A stretch of DNA of 64,000 nt from contig JANQPL010000004.1 of the NCBI GenBank assembly GCA_028289425.1, forward strand, positions 434,001 through 498,000, written 5' to 3'. How positions within the stretch are numbered: position 1 is the first letter of the stretch; each line of letters opens with the position of its first letter. The position numbers were made by a program, and so were the translations under genes. This DNA comes from Alphaproteobacteria bacterium. Lineage in GTDB: Bacteria > Pseudomonadota > Alphaproteobacteria > JANQMY01. The notes under the pieces were generated by a model. It was given only the letters and a program-made list of their open reading frames with translations. It was not told the origin of the DNA and made no database searches. Shown piece by piece: positions 1 through 10,067 of the stretch.

Positions 1-674
1 GCGGCGCGGGCCTCGTGACCGCCGAAAAGGCGGATATGAGCCTTAAACACATCGAGTTCGTGTCGCTGAGCCCCGGTCAAGCGCTTGCCGTAATGGTTGC
101 CGAAAACGGGGACGTGGAAAACCGGGTCATTCAAGTGCCGGCGGGCATGCCCCAATCGACGCTGGTCGAGGCCACCAATTACGTAAATGCCCGCCTGCGC
201 GGGCAGACCTTGGATGAAGCCCGCGACCGCATCCGGGCGGAAATCGAAAACCAGCAGGCGGAGCTGGACAGCCTGGCCGCACAAATCGTGGAGCAAGGCC
301 TGGCTACCTGGAGCGGGCCCGAGGGTGGTGCGCCGCAGCTCATCGTGCGCGGGCGCGCCAATTTGCTCGACAACGTCACCATTACGGAAGATCTGGAACG
401 CATTCGCATGCTGTTCGAAGACTTGGAAACCAAGAACGAGCTCATCCAATTGCTCGAGCTTGCCAAAGATGCAGAGGGTGTGCGCATATTCATCGGCGCC
501 GAGAACAAGCTGTTCAGCCTGTCGGGTTCATCCGTCATCGCGGCGCCCTATATGAACAATGCCCAAAAGGTGGTCGGCGTGATCGGCGTGATCGGGCCGA
601 CGCGGCTCAACTATGCCCGGGTCATTCCCATGGTGGATTACACCGCAAAGCTGATCGGCCGGGTAATCAAGTAA
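1..674 (+). CDS. hrcA: Heat-inducible transcription repressor HrcA, 3' part
   Basis: C-terminal ~220 residues of HrcA, the repressor that binds CIRCE operators of heat-shock genes. The frame is open to the left window edge (codons run from base 3), so the N-terminal winged-helix domain lies outside. Visible family features are the segment LKHIEFV near the start, a GAF-like ligand domain, and the closing block with IGPTRLNYARVIPMVDY, typical of HrcA C-termini. It is followed after 53 bases by grpE on the same strand, the common alphaproteobacterial hrcA-grpE pair. No CIRCE element was noticed in the visible promoters. Confidence 0.93.
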   Translation, partial: GAGLVTAEKADMSLKHIEFVSLSPGQALAVMVAENGDVENRVIQVPAGMPQSTLVEATNYVNARLRGQTLDEARDRIRAEIENQQAELDSLAAQIVEQGLATWSGPEGGAPQLIVRGRANLLDNVTITEDLERIRMLFEDLETKNELIQLLELAKDAEGVRIFIGAENKLFSLSGSSVIAAPYMNNAQKVVGVIGVIGPTRLNYARVIPMVDYTAKLIGRVIK

Positions 675-727
675 GGGGCCGCACCGGCCCCGCGAGAGAA
701 AACGGAATTGGTGAAGATTGAAACGTC

Positions 728-1363
728 ATGAGCGATCAGGACATTCCAAACGATAACGGTCCCGAAAAGGCCGAGCCCCCTGCAAATGAGGAGGCTGAGG
801 CCCTGGCAGAGGCGGAGGCCCAGGCCGCCGAGGCCGCCGCGGAAGAGCTGAAGCAGCCGCCCACGCTGGAAGAAGAAAACGCCGCACTAAAGGACCGGCT
901 GTTGCGCACCATGGCGGAGTTGGAGAACACCAGGCGCCGCGCCGAGAAAGAACGCGCGGAGGCGTCCTTGTATGGGATCACGAAGTTTGCGCGGGACATG
1001 TTGTCGGTGGCCGACAATCTGCGCCGGGCGATTGACGCGGTCCCTGCGGAAGTGCGCGAGACCGACGAGGCCGTTCAGAACCTGTTGAACGGCGTAGAAC
1101 TCACCGAAAAAGAGCTGCTTTCCGGACTTGAGAAGAACGGGGTGAAGCCGGTCAATCCGAAGGGCGAGAAATTCAACGCCCATTTCCACCAGGCCATGGC
1201 GGAAGTCCCGGGCACCGGCCAGCCGGCCGGTACCGTGGTCGATGTGGTGCAGACCGGCTACATGATCGGCGAGCGCCTGCTGCGGCCGGCTATGGTGACG
1301 GTTGCCAAAGGCGGCGACGGCGAAAGTGGCGGCCCCGGCAGCACGGTCGACACGACGGCTTAG
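728..1363 (+). CDS. grpE: Nucleotide exchange factor GrpE
   Basis: 211-residue GrpE, the co-chaperone that releases ADP from DnaK. The first ~45 residues are acidic and Ala/Glu rich, followed by the long dimerising helix with the conserved NTRRRAEKER stretch and FARDMLSVADNLRRAI (about residues 68-102). The C-terminal beta domain carries FNAHFHQAMAEVPG and GYMIGERLLRPAMVTVA. The ATG at 728 is the family start. It lies in the heat-shock cluster, but an inverted-repeat element and an opposite-strand gene separate it from dnaK, so it probably has its own transcript end near 1400-1480. Confidence 0.97.
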   Translation: MSDQDIPNDNGPEKAEPPANEEAEALAEAEAQAAEAAAEELKQPPTLEEENAALKDRLLRTMAELENTRRRAEKERAEASLYGITKFARDMLSVADNLRRAIDAVPAEVRETDEAVQNLLNGVELTEKELLSGLEKNGVKPVNPKGEKFNAHFHQAMAEVPGTGQPAGTVVDVVQTGYMIGERLLRPAMVTVAKGGDGESGGPGSTVDTTA

Positions 1364-1397
1364 CGACGTGACGTAGGGCGTATTAGGCGAAGCTAAA

Positions 1398-1478
1398 AAG
1401 GGGACACAATACTTAATTCCATCCAAGCCTGACCAAGCTGGATTTCACACATTCTTGAATTAAGTATTGTGTCCCCTT
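1398..1478. repeat. Inverted-repeat element, copy 1
   Basis: Two perfect 21-base arms, 1398-1418 (contains GGGGACACAATACTTAATT) and 1458-1478 (its reverse complement), separated by exactly 39 bases. The same arms, extended to 25 bases, recur at 6761-6849 around another 39-base spacer of unrelated sequence. The spacer here has its own short inverted repeat, ATCCA at 1421-1425 and TGGAT at 1439-1443. It lies between the convergent genes grpE and the DUF1848 gene, so it could act as a bidirectional terminator. From memory, similar arms are widespread in environmental bacteria as REP-like sequences; this was not searched. Confidence 0.9.
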
Positions 1479-1510
1479 AATTGCCCTGCATTACCCTTCG
1501 CTAATGCATC

Positions 1511-2392
1511 CTACGCCCCGAGCAACGGCTGGTCGGGTTGATGGTCGGCGTAAGCGCGTTTCGCCTTGTCGGCGTTCCGCACGGCATAGCAATACACGCA
1601 GCCATGGGGGCAGGTGTCATAGGCGCCGATGTCGCGAGATTGGGCGCACAGGCATCCGGGCCGGTTGCCCTTCTGAGGTGCCGTCAAGGGCCGGCCCGCG
1701 ATGGCCGCCAGGCGCTCCGCATCCACGCATTTGGCGCCGATTACTCCGTCTACCAACAAATCGGGCTGGGCGCAGACCGTGAGCGCCATGCCGTATTCCG
1801 CCGCAAGATCGCGCAAGCGGGACAGCAGCGCTTTCTTTTCGTCCGCGGTCGGGTCCCACCATCTAAACCCGTCGCCGATGCCGTCGAGCCGGCGCTTGGT
1901 TTTCGCATAAGGCGTGGCAAAAGAGACCACGCATTCATCGACGGCACCCTTCAGATCGCGGGCGATCCGTTCAAAGATGAGCAGGTGCTGCGCCACCGGC
2001 GTGACCGACGACAGCACGATGGGGTCGTAGCGCCAAACCACCGCCTTCGGCCCAAACCGACGGGCGACCGCTTTGATTTGGCCAATGGCCGCATCGGGCG
2101 TCACCGTGGAGGTTTCCAGGGTCCGGGGGTACCCGGTGACTGTCATCTGGACCATAAAGGGCGTCCCCTGACGATCGACGGCCTCAAGATTCTCCATAAA
2201 GGGCTTGAGATTCCGGCTCCAGAAAATATATCCCTCCACGTCGCAGGGCTTCAGCGACACGTGATAATCCCGACCGCCATATGGGTTTCGCACGGCCACC
2301 TCGCCGGCCTTCAGCCGTTCCGCAAACCAATCGGCATAAAAGGCGGGGATATCCGTGCGGTACGAGGCAGAAACGATCATCGGGGTCGGCAT
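1511..2392 (-). CDS. DUF1848 family protein (radical SAM-like Cys motif)
   Basis: 293 residues matching my memory of DUF1848, a family of unknown function. The N-terminus (MIVSASYRTDIPAFYADWF) and the internal IFWSRNLKPF are family hallmarks. The C-terminal region is Cys rich: Cys247, Cys249, then CPHGCVYC at 261-268, a CxxxCxxC spacing like the radical SAM iron-sulfur motif but placed near the C-terminus. The catalytic role is unknown. It sits on the opposite strand between grpE and dnaK, an unusual interruption of the heat-shock cluster, and its 3' end abuts the inverted-repeat element. Its start region is divergent from dnaK. Confidence 0.85.
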   Translation of the reverse strand: MPTPMIVSASYRTDIPAFYADWFAERLKAGEVAVRNPYGGRDYHVSLKPCDVEGYIFWSRNLKPFMENLEAVDRQGTPFMVQMTVTGYPRTLETSTVTPDAAIGQIKAVARRFGPKAVVWRYDPIVLSSVTPVAQHLLIFERIARDLKGAVDECVVSFATPYAKTKRRLDGIGDGFRWWDPTADEKKALLSRLRDLAAEYGMALTVCAQPDLLVDGVIGAKCVDAERLAAIAGRPLTAPQKGNRPGCLCAQSRDIGAYDTCPHGCVYCYAVRNADKAKRAYADHQPDQPLLGA

Positions 2393-2515
2393 GAGAACAA
2401 GATGGGGGTGGGCTGGCCGTCCACAAATGATGAATGGTTAATAAAAACGGTTGCGCTGACCGGCCATCTGGCTAAAAAAGGGCGCTAAAACACAGGTTTG
2501 AATGCAGCCCGAGTG

Positions 2516-2544
2516 GTTGCGGCACGTCCTTTGTCCCCCTATAT
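2516..2544 (+). promoter_or_regulatory. Candidate heat-shock (RpoH) promoter of dnaK
   Basis: GTTG at 2516-2519, an 18-base gap, then CCTATAT at 2538-2544. This fits the alphaproteobacterial RpoH pattern CTTG-N17/18-CYTATNT with one mismatch in the -35 element. It lies about 100 bases before the dnaK start. Just after it, CCCCC at 2546-2550 and GGGGG at 2558-2562 could form a small hairpin in the leader. Assigned by pattern only. Confidence 0.42.
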
Positions 2545-2645
2545 ACCCCCAATATACGGGGGCAAACCACAATACCTCCCTTTAGGGGGATTGGCAGGGG
2601 CGTTTAACGGTCTGCCGATCCAGCCGCAGAAATAAAGGAGTGAGC

Positions 2646-4595
<1,950 letters not shown>

Positions 4596-4646
4596 CGTAC
4601 GGAACGTTACGTGTGCGACCGTTGGTGCAGTGCGCGTAAACAATCG

Positions 4647-4683
4647 ATGGCCGGGCGGCAAACCGCCGCCGGGCCATTCTTGT
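4647..4683 (+). terminator. Hairpin with U-rich tail between dnaK and dnaJ
   Basis: A very GC-rich inverted repeat spans 4647-4677 (ATGGCCGGGCGG paired with CCGCCGCCGGGCCAT, few mismatches) and is followed by TTCTTGTT. It has the shape of an intrinsic terminator and lies in the 137-base gap between dnaK and dnaJ. It could reduce dnaJ transcription relative to dnaK or protect the dnaK mRNA 3' end. Confidence 0.6.
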
Positions 4684-4732
4684 TGCGGCATAAACGAAGA
4701 ATAAATCGGGTGGGCTGAGGAACGCTGGGACG

Positions 4733-5860
4733 ATGTCGAAAGAAGACTTCTATGACGTCCTGGGTGTGAGCCGGGATGCAAGCGGCGCCGATATCAAATC
4801 GGCCTACCGCAAGCTCGCCATGAAATACCATCCGGACCGCAATGCGGGCGATGCGGAATCGGAAGCGAATTTCAAGAAGGTGAGCGAAGCCTACGAAATC
4901 CTCAAGGACGACGAAAAGCGCGCGGCCTATGACCGCTTCGGTCACCAAGCCTTTGACGGCATGGGCGCCGGCCCCGGACGGGGCGGCTTCGGCGCCGATT
5001 TCTCATCGTCTTTCGCCGATGTGTTCGATGACCTTTTCGGCGAATTTATGGGGGGCCGCCGGGGCGGCCGGTCCCGCGGCGCCGACCTGCGCTACAATAT
5101 GGAAATCACCCTCGAAGATGCGTTCGAGGGAAAGCAGGCGACCATTCGGGTGCCGGGCTCTGTGGCGTGTGAAGATTGCGAAGGCTCGGGTGCGGCCGCG
5201 GGGACGCGGCCTGAAACCTGCGCCACCTGCAGCGGTCACGGCAAGGTACGCGCCCAGCAGGGTTTCTTCACGCTGGAACGCACCTGCCCGTCGTGCGGCG
5301 GTGTCGGCCGGGTGATCAAGAACCCCTGCGGAACATGCGGCGGCTCGGGCCGCCAGCAAAAGGAACGGTCCCTGTCGGTGGACATCCCCGCCGGCGTGGA
5401 AGACGGCACCCGCATCCGGCTTACCGGCGAAGGCGAAGCGGGCCAGCGCGGCGCGCAGCCGGGCGACCTCTACATCTTTCTAAGTGTCACGCCGCACGCC
5501 CTCTTCCAGCGGGACGGCTTGGACCTTTTCTGCCGGGTGCCCATTGCCATGACCGAGGCGGCCCTGGGTACCCACCTTGAAGTGCCGACACTCGACGGCG
5601 GCCGTAGCCGCGTCACCATTCCCGAAGGCACCCAATCGGGACGCCAATTCCGTTTGCGGGGCAAGGGTATGCCCGCGCTCCGGGGTCGGGGCCATGGGGA
5701 TATGTATGTGCAGACCATGGTGGAAACGCCGGTTCACCTGACCCGAAAACAAAAAGAACTGTTGAAGGAATTCGCCAAGGCGGGCACGGAAAAGAACAGC
5801 CCGGAATCGAGCGGATTCTTTGCCCGGGTGAAGGATTTCTTCGACGGCGCCAAGGGCTGA
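4733..5860 (+). CDS. dnaJ: Chaperone protein DnaJ (Hsp40)
   Basis: 375-residue type I DnaJ that stimulates DnaK ATPase and delivers substrates. The J domain (residues 1-70) contains the YHPDRN motif. A Gly/Phe-rich linker follows ([13 protein letters not shown]...). The zinc-binding region carries four CxxCxGxG-type repeats: [24 protein letters not shown] and CGTCGGSG. The C-terminal peptide-binding domains include [25 protein letters not shown] 4733 is the family start. Confidence 0.98.
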   Translation: MSKEDFYDVLGVSRDASGADIKSAYRKLAMKYHPDRNAGDAESEANFKKVSEAYEILKDDEKRAAYDRFGHQAFDGMGAGPGRGGFGADFSSSFADVFDDLFGEFMGGRRGGRSRGADLRYNMEITLEDAFEGKQATIRVPGSVACEDCEGSGAAAGTRPETCATCSGHGKVRAQQGFFTLERTCPSCGGVGRVIKNPCGTCGGSGRQQKERSLSVDIPAGVEDGTRIRLTGEGEAGQRGAQPGDLYIFLSVTPHALFQRDGLDLFCRVPIAMTEAALGTHLEVPTLDGGRSRVTIPEGTQSGRQFRLRGKGMPALRGRGHGDMYVQTMVETPVHLTRKQKELLKEFAKAGTEKNSPESSGFFARVKDFFDGAKG

Positions 5861-5929
5861 TTTACCGCCGTTTTGCCGGCTTGTTTCGGTTTATAGTCTT
5901 CAGCAAATCAACAATGACGGGAGTTAACG

Positions 5930-6742
5930 ATGAGCGATATACGCATCGCCATCATGGGGGCCGCGGGCCGTATGGGCCGCGCCCTGATCGAACAGGTAAC
6001 GCTGTCAGACGGCTGTGTGCTGGCGGGCGGCACCGAGGGGCCGGGGCATGCCGACCTGGGCAAGGATTTGGGAGAACTCGCCGGCATCGGCAAGACGGAT
6101 ATTCCGCTTACGGACGACCCGTTGACCCTGGTCACCCAATCCGATGCGCTGATCGACTTCACCGTGCCGGCGGCAACCGTCGACCATGCGGGCCTGGCGG
6201 CCCAAGGGCGCATCGTTCACGTGGTCGGCACCACCGGCACCACGGACGGCGACGATGAAAAGATTCTCGCCGCGGCGCGGCATGCCACAATCATCCGTGC
6301 AGGGAATTTTAGTTTGGGGGTGAATTTGGTGGCGGCGCTGACCAAGCGGGTCGCGAAGACGCTGGGCGACGATTTCGACATTGAGGTCATGGAAATGCAC
6401 CATCGTCACAAGGTGGACGCCCCCTCCGGCACGGCTCTTATGTTCGGCGAAGCCGCCGCCGAAGGCCGGGGGGTTTCTTTGGGGGACGTGTCGGAGCGCG
6501 GCAGGGACGGCCAAACCGGTGCCCGAAAGCGCGGCGCCATCGGCTTTGCCGCCTTACGCGGCGGCAGCGTGGTGGGAGATCATTCGGTCATCTTTGCCGG
6601 CGAGAAAGAGCGTATTGTGCTGGGCCATGTGGCCGAGGACCGGGCCATTTTCGCCCGCGGCGCGATTGCCGCCGCCAAATGGGGCGCGGGCAAAGGCCCC
6701 GGCCTGTTCAGCATGGCAGATGTGCTTGATCTCAATGACTAA
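5930..6742 (+). CDS. dapB: 4-hydroxy-tetrahydrodipicolinate reductase
   Basis: 270-residue DapB, which reduces the dihydrodipicolinate precursor with NAD(P)H in lysine and diaminopimelate synthesis. The N-terminus has the Rossmann loop GAAGRMGR (about 9-16). The catalytic block [15 protein letters not shown] lies in the middle, and NFSLGVNL is also conserved. The start ATG 5930 is preceded by GGGAG. It follows dnaJ on the same strand, an order common in Alphaproteobacteria. An inverted-repeat element begins 18 bases after its stop. Confidence 0.97.
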   Translation: MSDIRIAIMGAAGRMGRALIEQVTLSDGCVLAGGTEGPGHADLGKDLGELAGIGKTDIPLTDDPLTLVTQSDALIDFTVPAATVDHAGLAAQGRIVHVVGTTGTTDGDDEKILAAARHATIIRAGNFSLGVNLVAALTKRVAKTLGDDFDIEVMEMHHRHKVDAPSGTALMFGEAAAEGRGVSLGDVSERGRDGQTGARKRGAIGFAALRGGSVVGDHSVIFAGEKERIVLGHVAEDRAIFARGAIAAAKWGAGKGPGLFSMADVLDLND

Positions 6743-6760
6743 ACTCGCGCGGCGCGTTTG

Positions 6761-6849
6761 AATTAAGGGGACACAATACTTAATTGTTTTGAAGACCAAT
6801 AGCACTGCACCTCCCTGCATCTTCAATTAAGTATTGTGTCCCCTTAATT
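6761..6849. repeat. Inverted-repeat element, copy 2
   Basis: Perfect 25-base arms at 6761-6785 and 6825-6849, both ending in AATT, around a 39-base spacer. Arms match copy 1 (1398-1478), spacer length is identical, and spacer sequence differs. The spacer has an internal inverted repeat GAAGA (6791-6795) / TCTTC (6820-6824). It lies between the convergent genes dapB and the DUF2244 gene. The right arm supplies the last sense codon and TAA stop of the DUF2244 gene (overlap 6844-6849), consistent with insertion into its 3' end. Confidence 0.92.
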
Positions 6850-7359
6850 CCCGCTAGGTGAGCCGGCTGCCCGCTGCAAAGATGCCTTCAGGGCCTTTGA
6901 AAAATCGAGCCGTTCTTCTGGTGTTAAGAAGGACCCAATCGCCAGCTGCCGGCCGTGGGAAGAAACCGTCAGCATGCTGTGGTGTTCCGGCGGGTCGTCC
7001 ATATGCACGCGCACCCAATAAGGATTGAAGCGCCAGCTCTGCACCTTGCCATTGGGGTGCACCCGGGTGATACGCAAATCGCGGTCGGACACTTGGACCG
7101 TCTCGTGCAACCGGCCGGAACGGTAGCTCAAGCGAAAAGCGATATAGATCAGTAAGGCATCCAGGCCCAAAAACCCGAAAATCGGCCAAGCGCCGATCAT
7201 GATGAACACCACGCCATAGGCGAAGCTCACACCGCAGATGGCGCTCATAAGAATGACGAAACCGGTGGGACCAAGGGACCGATGGGGCCGGAGGACGGCG
7301 TCGAAATAAAGTGGTCCGCCGCCAGGCGTCTCTGCCGAAATCTCTGTTTGTGAACTCAT
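6844..7359 (-). CDS. DUF2244 domain integral membrane protein
   Basis: 171 residues of a small inner-membrane family of unknown function found near nth in Alphaproteobacteria. Two hydrophobic segments (FVILMSAICGVSFAYGVVFIMI and IFGFLGLDALLIYIAFRL) form a helical hairpin. A soluble beta-rich C-terminal half follows, with VQVSDRDLRITRVHPNGK and the WVRV segment. An upstream TTG at 7365 is possible, but ATG 7359 gives MSSQTE. The final Asn codon and stop come from the adjacent inverted-repeat element. The gene is divergent from nth with 68 bases between starts. Confidence 0.85.
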   Translation of the reverse strand: MSSQTEISAETPGGGPLYFDAVLRPHRSLGPTGFVILMSAICGVSFAYGVVFIMIGAWPIFGFLGLDALLIYIAFRLSYRSGRLHETVQVSDRDLRITRVHPNGKVQSWRFNPYWVRVHMDDPPEHHSMLTVSSHGRQLAIGSFLTPEERLDFSKALKASLQRAAGSPSGN

Positions 7360-7427
7360 CGGCAAAGATGATATGGGGGTTCCGTGCCCCCCGCAATTGA
7401 TAGATTGTCGCCGTCAGCCCTGCTCTC

Positions 7428-8078
7428 ATGCCCATCAAACTCAAAGACATTCCAAGCTTTTTCGAGAAGCTAAAGGAAGAGCGCCCGGACCCGCGAGGCG
7501 AGCTCGATTACATCAACGACTACACTCTCCTGGTGGCGGTGGTGCTGTCGGCACAGGCCACCGACAAGGGCGTCAACAAAGCGACCGGACCCTTGTTCAA
7601 GGTAGCCGATACCCCCCAGAAGATGGTGGCCCTGGGCGAAGCCAAGGTGCGCGATTACGTGAAATCGATCGGGCTTTACCGCACCAAGGCCAAAAATGTG
7701 ATCGCTCTGTCCAAGCGGCTGATCGAGGAGTTTGACGGTGAGGTGCCCCAGGACCGGGATGTTCTGCAGACCTTGCCCGGCGTGGGACGCAAGACCGCCA
7801 ATGTGGTCATGAACATTGCCTTCGGCGCGCCAACCATGGCGGTGGACACTCATATCTTCCGGGTGTCGAACCGCACGGGCCTGGCGCCGGGCAAGGATGT
7901 GTTGGCGGTGGAAAAGGCCCTCGACCGTCGGGTGCCCGCCGATTACAAGCTTCATGCCCATCACTGGTTGATCCTGTTGGGGCGGTATGTGTGCAAGGCG
8001 CGCAAGCCGGAATGCCCCGCCTGTGTGGTGCGCGAGATCTGCCAGTTTAAGGGAAAGACGACAGCCGAAGCGCCCTAG
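7428..8078 (+). CDS. nth: Endonuclease III
   Basis: 216-residue DNA glycosylase/AP lyase that removes oxidised pyrimidines in base-excision repair. The helix-hairpin-helix LPGVGRKTANVVMN carries the catalytic Lys, and VDTHIFRVSNR the catalytic Asp. The C-terminal 4Fe-4S ligands are complete: Cys189, Cys196, Cys199, Cys205 with the C-x6-C-x2-C-x5-C spacing. ATG 7428 gives MPIKLKDIPSFF. A palindromic repeat lies directly downstream. Confidence 0.97.
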   Translation: MPIKLKDIPSFFEKLKEERPDPRGELDYINDYTLLVAVVLSAQATDKGVNKATGPLFKVADTPQKMVALGEAKVRDYVKSIGLYRTKAKNVIALSKRLIEEFDGEVPQDRDVLQTLPGVGRKTANVVMNIAFGAPTMAVDTHIFRVSNRTGLAPGKDVLAVEKALDRRVPADYKLHAHHWLILLGRYVCKARKPECPACVVREICQFKGKTTAEAP

Positions 8079-8091
8079 ATTGGCATCTAAA

Positions 8092-8218
8092 ACCAGCGAC
8101 CTCACCCTGAGGAACCGACTGAAAGTCGGTGTCTCGAAGGGCGAGGTCGCAAAGCTGGTAAGCGGATTTCCCATCTTTCGAGACGCTCGCACCGCTCGCC
8201 CTCAGGATGAGGAAATCC
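8092..8218. repeat. Dispersed palindromic repeat (CCTCACCCTGAGG type)
   Basis: Two adjacent inverted repeats fill the space after nth. The first (8092-8159) pairs ACCAGC..GACCTCACCCT with AGGGCGAGGTCGC..GCTGGT and contains an inner ACCGACT/AGTCGGT stem. The second (8164-8218) pairs GGATTTCC with GGAAATCC and contains TTTCGAGACGCTCGC and CTCAGGATGAGG. These motifs resemble a repeat I recall from many alphaproteobacterial intergenic regions. It may also end transcription of the convergent genes nth and the lipoprotein gene. Confidence 0.7.
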
Positions 8219-8234
8219 TTACACGTCAAATGAC

Positions 8235-8681
8235 TTAGAGTGCTGCCTTGGCCACATAGTGGCTCTTGAAGGCGTGGGCCACGCAATCTTCGATGGGCGC
8301 CGGTCCCTTTTTTGGACCCCTGGCGTCCACATGAGTAACGGCGTATTGGGCGGTCAGCGGATCTTCATAGAGGAAAAACAAAAGGATGCACCCGCCATGG
8401 GCGTACTGCCAAACCTTCACCTTCTTTTCCGACCGCGCCAGGCTGGGATCGCCGAAGAGCTCCTTCACTTCTGTGTCATCCTTGCCGATGAGCTCTTGAG
8501 ATGTGGGCACTTTAAGGCGGGCCAATTGGCGCTTGCTCACCCGGCTGGACGAGGTGTCAATATCGCCAAGTTGGACGTCGGTTTCATTCGTCGACGGCTT
8601 GGGCGCGGCGCAACCCGCCGCCAATAGGGCCGCCGCGAACAAAACTCCAAAAAACCGCAACCCCGAATACCGCAAAACCAA
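8235..8681 (-). CDS. Putative outer-membrane lipoprotein, possibly BamE/OmlA-like
   Basis: 148 residues with a clear lipoprotein signal: hydrophobic FFGVLFAAALLAAGC with the lipobox Cys at residue 24. The mature part has a helix followed by LIGKDDTEVKELFGDPSLARSEKKVKVWQY, reminiscent of the SmpA/OmlA (BamE) fold in which a GxxxxEVxxxxGxP pattern precedes a Trp/Tyr strand. A conserved-looking CILLFFLY strand follows. It probably sits in the periplasm anchored by lipid. The exact family is not certain. Transcribed convergently to nth. Confidence 0.65.
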   Translation of the reverse strand: MVLRYSGLRFFGVLFAAALLAAGCAAPKPSTNETDVQLGDIDTSSSRVSKRQLARLKVPTSQELIGKDDTEVKELFGDPSLARSEKKVKVWQYAHGGCILLFFLYEDPLTAQYAVTHVDARGPKKGPAPIEDCVAHAFKSHYVAKAAL

Positions 8682-8921
8682 ACCCTCAACTTGTTCTTAA
8701 TGGCGGCCCAGATCCGGGACACGCCCAATACCATGAACGAAACACAAATTCCTGACCGGCGCGTAAAGAGCGCCCTGCTGTTAACCCGCATGTGTGACAG
8801 GAATTCCGGCGATATTGTGGAGATGTTTGCAAATATGTGTTTAATTTCGCGCCGCCCCGCCGAATTGGGTCAACCGTCCTGAATTAGCCTTCGTCCAACC
8901 GATCTAAAGGAAAAAATCAGC

Positions 8922-9911
8922 ATGTCTGAGTTTCGTCACGATGTCGTGGGCATCGGTAATGCCATCGTCGATGTTCTGGCCCATGCGGACGACGCTTTTC
9001 TCGATACCAACAACATCACCAAGGGGGCCATGACCCTGATCGATGAGGACCGGGCGAAAGAGATCTACGGCAATATGGGATCGGCCGTCGAGATTTCCGG
9101 CGGATCCGCCGCCAACACCATCGCCGGTGCAGCGGGCCTTGGGGCTTCGGCCGCGTTTATCGGAAAAGTGCGCGACGACCAATTGGGCGAGGTGTTCACT
9201 CACGATATCCGGGCCGTTGGCGTCGACTTTGATACCTCGAAAGCCGGCGATGGACCGTCAACGGCGCGCTGCCTGATCTTGGTGACCCCGGATGCACAGC
9301 GCAGCATGAGCACCTATTTGGGCGCCTGTCAGGGGCTGGGGCCGGACGATGTGCCGGAAGAGCTGATCGCCGGTGCCAAAATCACCTATCTGGAAGGCTA
9401 TTTGTGGGACCCGCCGCTTGCCAAGGAAGCGTTCCGCAAAGCCATGACGACGGCGCATCAGGCCGGCCAAAAGACGGCGCTGACCCTGTCCGATTCCTTC
9501 TGCGTGGACCGCTTTCGGGGCGAGTTCATGGACCTGATCAAGAACGGCATGATCGATATTCTGTTTGCCAATGAGGCGGAAATCTCTGCCTTGTTCGAAA
9601 CCGACTTCGATGCGGCCGTATCTTCGGTCAGGGGTCTGTGCGAAATAGCGGCGATCACCCGGTCCGAAAAGGGCTGCCTAATCCTGAGCGCCGATGAAAA
9701 GCATGAAGTGTCGGCGGAACCCACCAATGTGGTCGACACCACCGGCGCAGGCGACTTGTTCGCCTCCGGATTTTTGTTTGGGGTCACCAGCGGACGGCCG
9801 CTGGCCCAATGCGGGCAGATCGGCTGCATTGCCGCCGGTGAAGTCATTTCCCATTTCGGTGCGCGGCCCGAAAAATCGCTTAAGGATCTGATTGCCGAAA
9901 AAGGTCTGTAG
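8922..9911 (+). CDS. PfkB-family sugar/nucleoside kinase, adenosine kinase-like
   Basis: 329-residue ribokinase-superfamily enzyme. Substrate motif GGSAANTIAGAA is near residue 60, and the anion-hole/catalytic motif DTTGAGDLFASGF lies near 275 with the catalytic Asp of GAGD. The overall pattern (VVGIGNAIVDVLAHADDAFL at the N-terminus, ANEAEISALF) matches bacterial adenosine kinases, which salvage adenosine to AMP; sugar specificity cannot be excluded. The start has AAAGGA upstream. The 240-base gap before it (8682-8921) presumably holds the divergent promoters; no clear operator was seen. Confidence 0.85.
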   Translation: MSEFRHDVVGIGNAIVDVLAHADDAFLDTNNITKGAMTLIDEDRAKEIYGNMGSAVEISGGSAANTIAGAAGLGASAAFIGKVRDDQLGEVFTHDIRAVGVDFDTSKAGDGPSTARCLILVTPDAQRSMSTYLGACQGLGPDDVPEELIAGAKITYLEGYLWDPPLAKEAFRKAMTTAHQAGQKTALTLSDSFCVDRFRGEFMDLIKNGMIDILFANEAEISALFETDFDAAVSSVRGLCEIAAITRSEKGCLILSADEKHEVSAEPTNVVDTTGAGDLFASGFLFGVTSGRPLAQCGQIGCIAAGEVISHFGARPEKSLKDLIAEKGL

Positions 9912-9936
9912 GCGGAGTGTCTGTATTCCGTTTTGT

Positions 9937-10042
9937 GTCGTCCCCGTGCAAACGGGGACCCAGTAAACCGTGCGCCGGATGTCCTGCCGCGGCCCTCGAA
10001 CTTCGGCAGTGTTTACTGGATCCTCGCTTTCGCGAGAATGAC
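9937..10042. repeat. Dispersed palindromic repeat (GTC..CCCCGT/ACGGGG..CCAG type)
   Basis: A cruciform-like unit of about 106 bases. Outer pair CCAGTAAAC (9960-9968) with GTTTACTGG (10011-10019). Flanking hairpins are CCCCGT-GCAA-ACGGGG on the left and TCGC-TTTC-GCGA on the right. The ends read GTCGTCCCCG and GAGAATGAC. This resembles the common alphaproteobacterial repeat that begins GTCATTCCCGCG and ends CGGGAATGAC. It lies between the convergent adenosine kinase-like gene and hisE. Confidence 0.7.
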
Positions 10043-10067
10043 AAATCAGGTGGGCTTAGCCCGGCAA

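Noticed and set aside
245-272. Possible chorismate-mutase-like helix in the insert of the PheA-like protein (residues 245-272 of the gene at 17145-18923)
   Set aside because: The LRQLIRDLD pattern is too short and lacks the other chorismate mutase active-site residues. The coordinates given here are residue numbers, not bases.
2393-2645. CIRCE operator upstream of dnaK
   Set aside because: No TTAGCACTC-N9-GAGTGCTAA-like repeat was found, despite hrcA being present.
7373-7735. 120-codon frame overlapping nth
   Set aside because: Shadow of nth in another frame; arginine- and glycine-rich translation without family motifs.
8691-8882. 63-codon open frame between the lipoprotein and kinase genes
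   Set aside because: No family resemblance, poor start context, and it lies where divergent promoters are expected.
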